Source: Branchiostoma floridae
Taxonomy: Eukaryota > Chordata > Leptocardii > Amphioxiformes > Branchiostomatidae
Length of the DNA: 35,678 nucleotides
Assembly (NCBI RefSeq): GCF_000003815.2
Contig: NC_049981.1
Span: 28,276,124-28,311,801 of the forward strand
Direction: 5' to 3'
In this document: piece by piece, positions 19,249 to 28,345 of the stretch
Layout of the letters: each line of letters opens with the position of its first letter
Position numbering within the stretch: the first letter of the stretch is position 1
Notes under the pieces: generated by a model
The model's database searches: none
Seen by the model: only the letters and a program-made list of their open reading frames with translations
What the model was told of the DNA's origin: nothing
Made by a program: the position numbers and the translations under genes

Positions 19249-19887
19249 ATAAAGATTCCAATTTATCATTTTAAAAGTCATTAAGCTACATCATTATTTT
19301 ATAGCTTAAAAGATGATTGATCAAACTTGTTGATGTACATGATCTGGTCTGGACCTTACCTAAACCTGTGTACCAGTACACATGTGGTACCCTGACAGTG
19401 TTAGTCGGGCTTCGAAACCTGGTGTACTTGAAGTTGAATATTGATATTGTTTGCTTTTTGTTTGAAACTTTAAATTTATTTATTCATGAAAAGCTCAAAT
19501 CCGCCTGCAGTAATACTATGGCTGTTTTTAACATCTCTGGCAATCAGGTGGAATCTGAAAGTCACTTTTGAATAAGCATAACTTGAATTTGTAAGCTCTA
19601 CTATTAGTACACCAGTAGGTATTGACAGTCACTCTGAGCTGCCAGCTGTACTGCATGGCCACCACCTGTGTCCCTCTAATGGGAATATCCAAAATCTGTG
19701 AGGGATTGTAATCCAAAGCAGTGACCCTGTAGTGTACCATTGATCAATATTGACTGAAGAAAGCGATGCATATGTCAAATGCAGATGTACCAGCACCTTA
19801 TAAGGTACAGGGTCTGATTTAGTATTGTCTCAATGGCTGAAATTGTCTATGATGGCTTCCAGAACACAACTAGCAAGAACATTAATG
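19249..19887. other. Non-coding stretch, nothing recognised
   Basis: Short frames at 19317-19571 (plus) and 19528-19740 (minus) have no recognisable motif or splice support. Confidence 0.35.
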
Positions 19888-20351
19888 TACAGTCAAACCT
19901 GTATTAGCGGCCACCACATGGCCATAGTGGCCACTTTTTGTCGGTCCCTTGGATTCGTAATGATTAAGAAATAGGCTTAGCGGCCACCTGTCCAACGCGA
20001 CCACGGCCACACGTCCGGTCCCGTCGATACAGAAACACTGCCTATTGCAACCATACAGCGACCATATGTCACCCTGCACCGAGTTTGAAATCGTAGTTTG
20101 CAAGGATTTGGAATTCCCAACAGGGTCATTTTGGCGACAGTAGAAGGTATGCATGCCTTGAGCATTAAAATGCAAGTCTTTGTCGGTGAATTTACTGATC
20201 GAGACAATGTTACTTGGTGAGAAAGATTAGTGGGAACTGAAATCATGTGTAACTTGCTCGTGGTCAACATTTTCTCTTTAGTGGCCACCTGTCTACAGTG
20301 GCCGTATTTCTCCAGTCCCTTGATTGGCCGCTATAGACAGGTTTGACTTTA
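19888..20351. mobile_element. TACAGTCAAACC inverted-repeat transposon, 464 bp, non-autonomous
   Basis: Left end TACAGTCAAACCTGTATTAG, right end CTATAGACAGGTTTGACTTTA; the ends form inverted repeats of about 20 bp with GGCCACC/GTGGCC subterminal repeats. The TA ends suggest a TA target site as in Tc1/mariner-like elements (inference). The first ~150 bp closely match the longer copy at 33380-34278, and the right ends also match. Minus-strand frames inside carry no transposase motif. Confidence 0.85.
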
Positions 20352-20459
20352 GTTGTTATGAGGGTACCATAGCAGATCGTTGGACTGCGGTACTCCAAGG
20401 TGAGACTTGACACTGCAAGTAATATTTGCACATGGCATGTGGGTTTGGAGACTAGTACC

Positions 20460-21560
20460 ACGAAACAACAGTTGTATGGCTTGTTGGACTGGATACATGG
20501 TAAGTTATTGTACAGGTAATATTTTCATGTTTCTGTGATATACCATGTAAAGTATCATACTGATAATTTTTTGCATGGTTCTTTGGTCTGGAGACCAGGT
20601 CAGGTGCTGTACAACTTAAGACATATATGACTTTTCGGTCTGTATACCAGGTACCGTACAGGTAAGATATTTTGGATTGTAGGTCTGGGCACCAGGTTAG
20701 TACTGTATAGGTAACAATAGTGCCATATGCATGGCTTTTTGGTCTGTATAACAGGTATGTACCATACAGTTAACATATTATGGATTGTTGGTAAAGGTGT
20801 CCTCTCAATGCACTTGCATCAAGCTTGCGTCTCTGCGGGATTCAAAAGATACTCAACGAATTTCAGAGATAAAGAATGAATTTTCTTACGTTTTGTGTAT
20901 TTTGTCTTCTAAGTCATACTTTTACGTATTACGCAATATCTAAATTATAAAAAATAGGAGAAAATAACAAAACAGTGACGCAGTGAACAAACCCCGCAGT
21001 GACACAAGTACAGTGAGAGGGCACCTTTAGTACCCTTTATCTTCAGGTAACATACGCATGGCTTGTTGGTCTGTATACCTGGTAAGTACTGTGCATGTAA
21101 CATACGCATGGCTTGTTGGTCTGTATACCTGGTAAGTACTGTGCAGGTAACATACGCATGGCTTGTTGGTCTGTATACCTGGTAAGTACTGTGCAGGTAA
21201 CATACGCATGGCTTGTTGGTCTGTATACCTGGTAAGTACTGTGCAGGTAACATACGCATGGCTTGTTGGTCTGTATACCTGGTAAGTACTGTGCAGGTAA
21301 CATACGCATGGCTTGTTGGTCTGTATACCTGGTAAGTACTGTGCATGTAACATATGCATGGCTTGTTGGTCTGTATACCTGGTAAGTACCATAGAGGTAA
21401 CATATGCATGGATTGTTGGTCTGTATATAGCCAGTAAGGTACATGTACCATACAGGTAAAATTTACATAGTTCTTTGATCTAGCTGGACACCAGGTAATA
21501 TACTGAACAGGTACTAGTAATATTTGTAAGATATTTGGTCTAGAGAATGGTAAAGCATTT
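20460..21560. repeat. Minisatellite: eight 50-bp units with decayed flanking units
   Basis: Regular units start at 21051, 21101, 21151, 21201, 21251, 21301, 21351 and 21401 with CATACGCATG (CATATGCATG in the last two), GCTTGTTGGTCTGTATACC, TGGTAAGTACTGTGCAGG. Before (20460-20790) and after (21450-21560) lie irregular copies of the same words (TGGTCTGTATACCAGGTA, CATACAGGTAA). Each core unit contains TGGTAAGT and CAGGTAAC, both close to 5' splice-site consensus on the plus strand. The 168-codon minus-strand frame arises because 50 is not a multiple of three and none of the frames has a stop. Confidence 0.92.
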
Positions 21561-21691
21561 TACAGGTTTATCATACAATTTTCAAATCCGAGAACAAGAT
21601 AAATGCTTATCTCTATAGGGCCCTATAGGTGACTGGATACCATGTGTTTGATCAGAAGTACATCACTGAAAACTTTTCTCTTTCTTTTCAG

Positions 21692-21808
21692 GGCATTGAT
21701 GTAAGATGGCAGAAGGAGAGAAGCTCAGATTACACAGCAGGAGTCAGAGATCTTCATACATCACTGTTATCTGTGTATACAGTGGTCAAAGCACCTGTTA
21801 GTTGTTAA
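21692..21808 (+). CDS. Candidate terminal coding exon (38 codons and stop)
   Basis: Follows a strong acceptor, TTTTCTCTTTCTTTTCAG, at 21674-21691. One frame is open: GIDVRWQKERSSDYTAG through SVYTVVKAPVSC, stop TAA at 21806-21808. Downstream sequence to 22375 would be 3' UTR, with AATAAA at 22354-22359. No domain is recognised and upstream exons are not established. It could belong to a transcript starting at the block at 13778-14075, or be non-coding. Confidence 0.35.
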   Translation, partial: GIDVRWQKERSSDYTAGVRDLHTSLLSVYTVVKAPVSC

Positions 21809-22220
21809 CAACTTTGTTGGTCCGACTGAAGACTACATGTTACATACTTTTAGACAAATATGAAATTGTCAGGTAGATTGGCTAGAACTGTTCTGATGAA
21901 TTGTAGAATAAGACTTCGTTTGCTGTAGTCATTTAAGTCTCTAAAATTGTATAAAGCATACACGGTGGTAATGATTCGATTCTATATTGAATTTAGCACA
22001 ATATTTGTATTCTGCTGGTACTAAGTTTACTGTAAGTAATATGCTTCTCCAATAGGAGTGCTGTATATTACCACTATACATTCATGATAATTTGACCTGC
22101 CAACCCTAGTCTATTGTTTCAAATGTTTTTTGTGTGCAGTACATGAAGGTCATATGCATAGGTTCATTTTTCGATGCCTGAATGTAAATATGTGAATACG
22201 TACAATACGTACACTTGCAA

Positions 22221-22221
<1 letters not shown>

Positions 22222-22272
<51 letters not shown>
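22222..22272. repeat. (TA)n microsatellite
   Basis: About 50 bp of TA dinucleotides within the possible 3' UTR. Confidence 0.97.
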
Positions 22273-22275
<3 letters not shown>

Positions 22276-22353
22276 AATACTTACCGTTTGTGATGCCTAT
22301 TGCTGCAGTACAATGTGAACCAGTCAAAATTGCCCACCAAAACGTTGGAGTGG

Positions 22354-22359
22354 AATAAA
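22354..22359 (+). terminator. Polyadenylation signal candidate AATAAA
   Basis: AATAAA followed 16-22 bases later by TTGTAAAAAAAAG. Consistent with the 3' end of a transcript carrying the 21692 exon, but AATAAA is common by chance in AT-rich DNA. Confidence 0.4.
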
Positions 22360-22375
22360 GAAACTTTAAGGGTTG

Positions 22376-22795
22376 TAAAAAAAAGAGTCTTCATTCACAG
22401 AAATTAGCATTTTGATAATATAGATGGTGCACGATAATTGGAGACCATATCTGTTAATTCCAAGACAGCAGATTGGTCAATTGTCATTATTGAGTGCACC
22501 TGAATAATGTTTGTTAGTTTTGTTTATGTGTATTCATGTGTGTGGTGTGGAGTGGAGTGGGTGGCTACCAGATCACCGGACCTAATTTGGACCTGTGTAA
22601 TATCCAAAAATCTGAGTCCAAAATACCCAAGGTCAAAAACCTGAATCGAAAAAAAACTGAACAATGTACAAATACACCCACTAGACATATCTACTCAGAA
22701 ATCTAGTAGGTAATTTGGCAAAAAAGGGTTTAACAATTTTGTAAGCAAATCTGATTGTCTCAATTAAACTAAATCAGTCTACGTCTACTAACCCT
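22376..22795. other. Non-coding stretch, nothing recognised
   Basis: AT-rich with a short GTGGAGTGGAGTGGGTGG run near 22544-22562; leads into the satellite. Confidence 0.4.
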
Positions 22796-24815
22796 AGAAA
22801 TTAGGGTTAAGGTTAGAGTTAGCACTTAAACACTCATATCTCCACAACAAAGCAAGCAATTTCAAAACGGATTTCAGATTACAAGTACCCTTTAAAAGAC
22901 CTTTCTAATCATACCAAGTGTGACCACCTTGAATGCAATATATACCCTATATATACCCTAACCCTAGCTATAATTGCCTTGAATACCCTATAGTCCGATC
23001 CCTATCCCTAGAAGTTAGGGTTAGCGCTTAAACACTCATATCTCCACAACAAAGCACGCAGTTTCAAAACGGATTTCAGATTACAAGTACCCACCGAAAG
23101 ACCTTTCTAATCATACCAAGTTTGACCGCCTTGAATGCACTATATACCCTAACCCTAGCTATAACCGCATTGAATACACAATAGTCCTAAGTAACTCCTA
23201 ACCCTAGCCCTATCCCTAGCAATTAGGGTTAGGGTTAGCGCTTAAACACTCATATCTCCACAACAAAGCACGCAATATCAACACGGATTTCAGATTACAA
23301 GTACCCACCGAAAGACCTTTCTAATCATACCAAGTTTGACCGCCTTGAATGCACTATATACCCTAACCCTAGCTATAACCGCATTGAATACACAATAGTC
23401 CTAACCCTATCCCTATCCCTAACAATTAGGGTTAGGGTTAGCGCTTAAACACTCATATCTCCACAACAAAGCAAGCAATATCAACACGGATTTCAGATTA
23501 CAAGTACCCACCGAAAGACCTTTCTAATCATACCAAGTTTGAAAACCTTGAATGCAATATATACCCTAACCCTAGCTATAACCGCCTTGAATACACAATA
23601 GTCCTAACCCGATCACTATCCCTAGCAATTAGGGTTAGGGTTAGCGCTTAAACACTCATATCTCCACAACAAAGCACGCAATATCAACACGGATTTCAGA
23701 TTACAAGTAAACGTTAAAAGACCTTTCTAATCATACCAAGTTTGACCGCCTTGAATGCACTATATACCCTAACCCTAGCTATAACCGCCTTGAATACACA
23801 GTAGTCCTAACCCGATCCCTATCCCTAGCAATTAGGGTTAGGGTTAGAGCTTAAACACTCATATCTCCACAACAAAGCACGCAATTTCAAAACGGATTTC
23901 AGATTACAAGTACCCACCGAAAGACCTTTCTAATCATACCAAGTGTGACCGCCTTGAATGCACTATATACCCTAACCCTAGCTATAACCGCCTTGAATAC
24001 ACAATAGTCCTAAGTAACTCCTAACCCGATCCCTATCCCTAGCAATTAGGGTTAGGGTTAGCGCTTAAACACTCATATCTCCACAACAAAGCGCGCAATT
24101 TCAAAATGGATTTCAGATTACAAATAAACGTTAAAAGACCTTTCTAATCATACCAAGTTTGACCACCTTGGATGCAATATATACCCTAACCCTAGCTATA
24201 ACCGCCTTGAATACCCTATAGTCCTAACCCGATCCCTATCCTTAGCAAATTGAGGGTTAGGGTTAGCGCTTAAACACTCATATCTCCACAACAAAGCACG
24301 CAATTTCAAAACGGATTTCAGATTACAAGTACCCACCGAAAGACCTTTCTAATCATACCAAGTGTGACCGCCTTGAACGCACTATATACCCTAACCCTAG
24401 CTATAACCCTAACCCTAACCCTAACCCTAGCCCTAGCTAACCCTAGAAATTAGGGTTTGGGTTAGCGCTTAAACACTCATATCTCCACAACAAAGCACGC
24501 AATTTCAAAACGGATTTCAGATTACAAGTACCCATCAAAAGACCTTTCTAATCATACCAAGTGTGACCGCCTTGAACGCACTATATACCCTAACCCTAGC
24601 TATAACCCTAACCCTAACCCTAACCCTAACCCTAACCCTAACCCTAACCCTAACCCTAGAAATTAGGGTTAGGGTTAGCGCTTAAACACTCATATCTCCA
24701 CAACAAAGCACGCAATTTCAAAACGGATTTCAGATTACAGGTACCTATCAAAAGACCTTTCTAATCATACAAAATTTGACCACCTTGAATGCAATATATA
24801 CCCTAACCCTAGCCT
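22796..24815. repeat. Telomere-motif satellite, main array (ten ~203-bp units)
   Basis: Anchoring on CTTAAACACTCATATCTCC, units start at 22825, 23027, 23241, 23444, 23647, 23850, 24064, 24269, 24468 and 24681, with spacings of 202, 214, 203, 203, 203, 214, 205, 199 and 213 bp. Each unit holds AACGGATTTCAGATTACA, AGACCTTTCTAATCATACCA, TTTGACC or GTGTGACC, TATATACCCTAACCCTAGCT and then AATTAGGGTTAGGGTTAGCG. The 214-bp units carry an extra CCTAAGTAACT-type insert. The late units replace GCCTTGAATACACAATAG with pure CCCTAA runs. Box order is shared with 1-482 and 3880-4080. Confidence 0.95.
24606..24658. repeat. Interstitial telomeric run, (CCCTAA)~9
   Basis: An uninterrupted CCCTAA run of about nine units, immediately followed by GAAATTAGGGTTAGGG, so the two strands' telomere motifs are head to head and could fold into a hairpin. 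A shorter run of about four units lies near 24405-24427. Confidence 0.95.
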
Positions 24816-25348
24816 AAGTCGGAAGGCACCCTAGAGCTCCGACCGCAATGTAATTTCTAGGTCGATTTGAACCCCACATGACGGGAGAGCGTTTTCCTTT
24901 ATAAAACGAAAATGAAGTAATATTTGTCGCAGAAATTTTCACCACGGTAGGCTAATATGGTGATCTATATGATCATATAGCAGTTATGATCTTCCGTTCA
25001 TCTTCTTGAAGATATAAGCAATTCATCTTTGCCCAAACGATATCTGTGCAACAGGTGGCGCTTATTGGTGTCTTTTTCGAGTTTAAGATTCTTCTATTCA
25101 TCAAGGATGATTTACACAATTAGCAAGCATAGGTATGTTGATATTCCAATTGTGAAATTACCTTCAGAATGCGTTTTGATGAATATATTCATAAACAACA
25201 AAAAGAAGTATATACAATAGCGAGTTAATTGTGACTAGCGACATTTAGCGGTACTGCAAAATTTGCCCTAGCGTGGTGTATTATTGACATATTTTGGCGA
25301 GTTTTGACACCTATTCTATTATGATGATCAGTAAAATGAGTAACAATT
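24816..25348. other. Non-coding stretch before the assembly gap
   Basis: No gene or repeat recognised. A 63-codon frame at 25029-25220 has no motif. Confidence 0.4.
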
Positions 25349-25769
25349 NNNNNNNNNNNNNNNNNNNNNNNNNNNNNNNNNNNNNNNNNNNNNNNNNNNN
25401 NNNNNNNNNNNNNNNNNNNNNNNNNNNNNNNNNNNNNNNNNNNNNNNNNNNNNNNNNNNNNNNNNNNNNNNNNNNNNNNNNNNNNNNNNNNNNNNNNNNN
25501 NNNNNNNNNNNNNNNNNNNNNNNNNNNNNNNNNNNNNNNNNNNNNNNNNNNNNNNNNNNNNNNNNNNNNNNNNNNNNNNNNNNNNNNNNNNNNNNNNNNN
25601 NNNNNNNNNNNNNNNNNNNNNNNNNNNNNNNNNNNNNNNNNNNNNNNNNNNNNNNNNNNNNNNNNNNNNNNNNNNNNNNNNNNNNNNNNNNNNNNNNNNN
25701 NNNNNNNNNNNNNNNNNNNNNNNNNNNNNNNNNNNNNNNNNNNNNNNNNNNNNNNNNNNNNNNNNNNNN
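25349..25769. other. Assembly gap (421 N)
   Basis: Run of N. Open frames reported across it are meaningless. Confidence 1.
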
Positions 25770-25829
25770 TTGTATACCTAAGCCACCTACATACAATCAT
25801 GAAAATCCGTTATTTGCAACTTACACCTA

Positions 25830-26192
25830 TCTTGAGTTATCCTTTGTGGATTTTATCTAATACACAAAATGTCCAAACTTACACAACTTCTTCCAGAGGT
25901 ATCTAATTAACACATCGAGTCCATACCTTGTTCACAACACAAGATATATGGAAAAAATTGAATTTCCACGTATCAAAGGAAGATGTCGATAGGGGGCCAA
26001 ATATCGTTCACATCCCACCAACACACTTAGTATCAAACCAATCCATTCAGCCATTCCAACACACTTAGTATCAAACCAATCCATTCAGCCATTCTTGAAT
26101 TATTTAGACAGACACACACACACACACACACACACACATAAGCGCTAGACTAAGTGAAAATATAACCTCCATAAATATATTATGGAGGTAAT
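25830..26192. mobile_element. Transposon remnant ending in a GGAGGT foldback
   Basis: Phrases such as ACCAATCCATTCAGCCATTC and TTATTTAGACAGACACACAC match a repeat type I remember from lancelet DNA (unchecked). Within it, 26018-26055 and 26056-26093 are a perfect 38-bp tandem duplication, followed by a (CA)n run at 26110-26138. It ends in the foldback ACCTCCATAA / TTATGGAGGT at 26165-26189. The left end is lost or lies in the gap. Confidence 0.5.
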
Positions 26193-27569
26193 AATAATAA
26201 TGTACACAGATGTGCTAGCAAAACATTTTGTTTAATAGAAGAGATACATGTACCATATCAAAAACAAAACTTTAAAGAAATTTGCAATGTCCTTAGATTC
26301 GGTGTCACTTGACAACATGACAACTTCAAGACTGTGCATATGGTGGATTTGTTTTCGAGTCCTTACATCACCTTGGTAAGTTAAAACAATCTGATTCATC
26401 CTTAAATAAGGAATCTTGATGACTGCTTACCTGCCCTTAAACCATTGACTCATAAAGCTAATGACTCACTGTGTTTATCAACACCACTGTTTATTTCATG
26501 ATGACTTGACTGCAAAGTAAAGATTGACAAATTTAGGGGATCCAATACTTGGAAAAGAAAGGCCAACACTTTTCATACATTTGGATATAACCCTTGCATG
26601 TCTTTGCACTTACTGTATGTTTTGTATATGTAATTTGCCACGAAGGAAAATTCATACAGTTACATAATAAACTGATATGGAAAAATAGATAAATCCAAAT
26701 TATTCAGATTATATTCACACAAAACAAAAGAAAAATAAAAGCTTCTTAACCATCAATTCCCTGTTCTTGTTACCCCTATCATCATGTGCTTGAGTGGCAG
26801 TATTGCTTAGCAAGACTCACACTAGGTCTCAACACATACAATGTCTTACATTGACAGTGACCTCATACATGTGTGTACAGGTTATGGTGAAAAGCACGTA
26901 CTGCACTATAAACATGAAATTCTGTGATTTAAAATCTATTCACCAGGAACTGCTCATACACCTATTTTTGACAGAACATCTGAAACACACATCCATAAAT
27001 AGTATAATGATTCTATCCTTCCCTATAGTTACCTTTAATACATTCTAAGGCTGTTCGATATATGGAATATATGGTAAAACACAGAACATCAGAAAGTCAC
27101 TGATCCTTTTCAATCAGTCATGCTTACAATTACAGTTACTGAAAGCATATATAGTTATGGAATATATAATGCAAGTTAAGCATATATAGTTATGGAATAT
27201 ATAATGCAAGTTACTGTAATTACATGCAAAATGGTTTCTCACAACATTGCATTAATGGTGATACATTAGGTATTAGCTGCAACATTTTCTATTACATCTT
27301 CAATCCAAAGATTCCCAAAGCATCTGAATCAGATGTATCAATGGCAATGTAACAATTACAAACACAGCACACTGCATATTTTTAATCTATATACACTTCT
27401 ACCAGTTGCTTAACTTTTCCACAGTACAGACTGTACCTCGCTGCATTTTTCTTAATTACTACCGGGACTTAGTTGGTGTTCATGGATGACTCCTCCATGC
27501 AGAAACAGGTTAATCCATTTCTGCATAATCAGCTTCTCGTCTGCTGCCATCCCATGTGTACAGATAACA
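26193..27569. other. Non-coding AT-rich stretch with a 35-bp tandem duplication
   Basis: 27143-27177 and 27178-27212 are perfect copies of a 35-bp unit (AAGCATATATAGTTATGG to ATGCAAGTT), flanked by near-inverted ATTACAGTTACT / AGTTACTGTAATT. Nothing else supported; the frame at 26794-27048 shows no motif. Confidence 0.55.
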
Positions 27570-27669
27570 NNNNNNNNNNNNNNNNNNNNNNNNNNNNNNN
27601 NNNNNNNNNNNNNNNNNNNNNNNNNNNNNNNNNNNNNNNNNNNNNNNNNNNNNNNNNNNNNNNNNNNNN
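27570..27669. other. Assembly gap (100 N, nominal size)
   Basis: Exactly 100 N, a common placeholder for a gap of unknown length. Confidence 1.
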
Positions 27670-27929
27670 CTATAGCAACAGCACCACAAAAATATACATC
27701 AGTTGTGATGGACATGATTCTGGTGAAGGATACGTTAACAGAGACACTGTATTGCATTGTTCTTGGTGCTTATGGTAGGCATAAAAAGGTATCTGATTAG
27801 TATCTTGTGATCCATGGCAACAATAAAGACACTACTGAGATGTATCAATTTTCTCCTGTAGATATAACTTTTGACACATGTCTCTGTGGCTCATCACCCA
27901 TCAGAAACTGTAGAAAAGCTAAATTTGTA

Positions 27930-28032
27930 AACACACCCACAAACACCCACCCACACACACATGCCCCCCCGCCACACACACACAGTGCCACACAGACACA
28001 CACACACACAGACACACACACGCTCACACACA

Positions 28033-28069
<37 letters not shown>

Positions 28070-28256
28070 TCACACACACAGACACAGTGCCACACAGACA
28101 CTCACACACACACATTCACACACACACACACACATACTCTTACACACACTCACACACAAATGCCCGAGAGAGCACACACACATACACATACACACACTCA
28201 CAGTCAAACACACAAAAACATGCACATACACAGAGATACACACACATTCACACTCA
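27930..28256. repeat. (CA)n-rich compound microsatellite
   Basis: About 320 bp of CACA with interspersed GA and CT, including repeated CACAGTGCCACACAGACA blocks near 27980 and 28084. Histidine/threonine-rich and cysteine/valine-rich frames on the two strands are simple-repeat products. Confidence 0.95.
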
Positions 28257-28307
28257 TAGAGTCATATTCATAATGTTTTGATTTGTTTGGTAATACATAA
28301 TGTAATA

Positions 28308-28345
28308 AATATTTCATGGAGGTATGAGGTCCCCGAACTCTAGTT
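28308..28345. mobile_element. End fragment of the GGAGGTAT-ended element
   Basis: 28308-28331 are identical to the last 24 bp of the element at 17276-18014 (AATATTTCATGGAGG then TATGAGGTC). The body of the element is not evident upstream, where a CA-rich microsatellite lies instead, so this is a 3'-end fragment. Confidence 0.6.

Noticed and set aside
20945-21451. 168-codon minus-strand frame with a repeated YLPGIQTNK / YQVYRPTS / LTRYTDQQ pattern
   Set aside because: Three overlapping minus frames are all open because the 50-bp unit lacks stops in each frame. No start context, splice site or flanking coding sequence.
22796-24815. CRISPR-like array
   Set aside because: The spacing is regular, but units are ~200 bp with several shared boxes and no unique spacers of constant length. 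The context is animal DNA with introns, so it is a satellite.
25225-25860. Frames of 161-191 codons across N
   Set aside because: Almost entirely assembly gap.
27807-28281. Histidine/threonine-rich and valine/cysteine-rich frames
   Set aside because: Direct translation of a CA/GT microsatellite.
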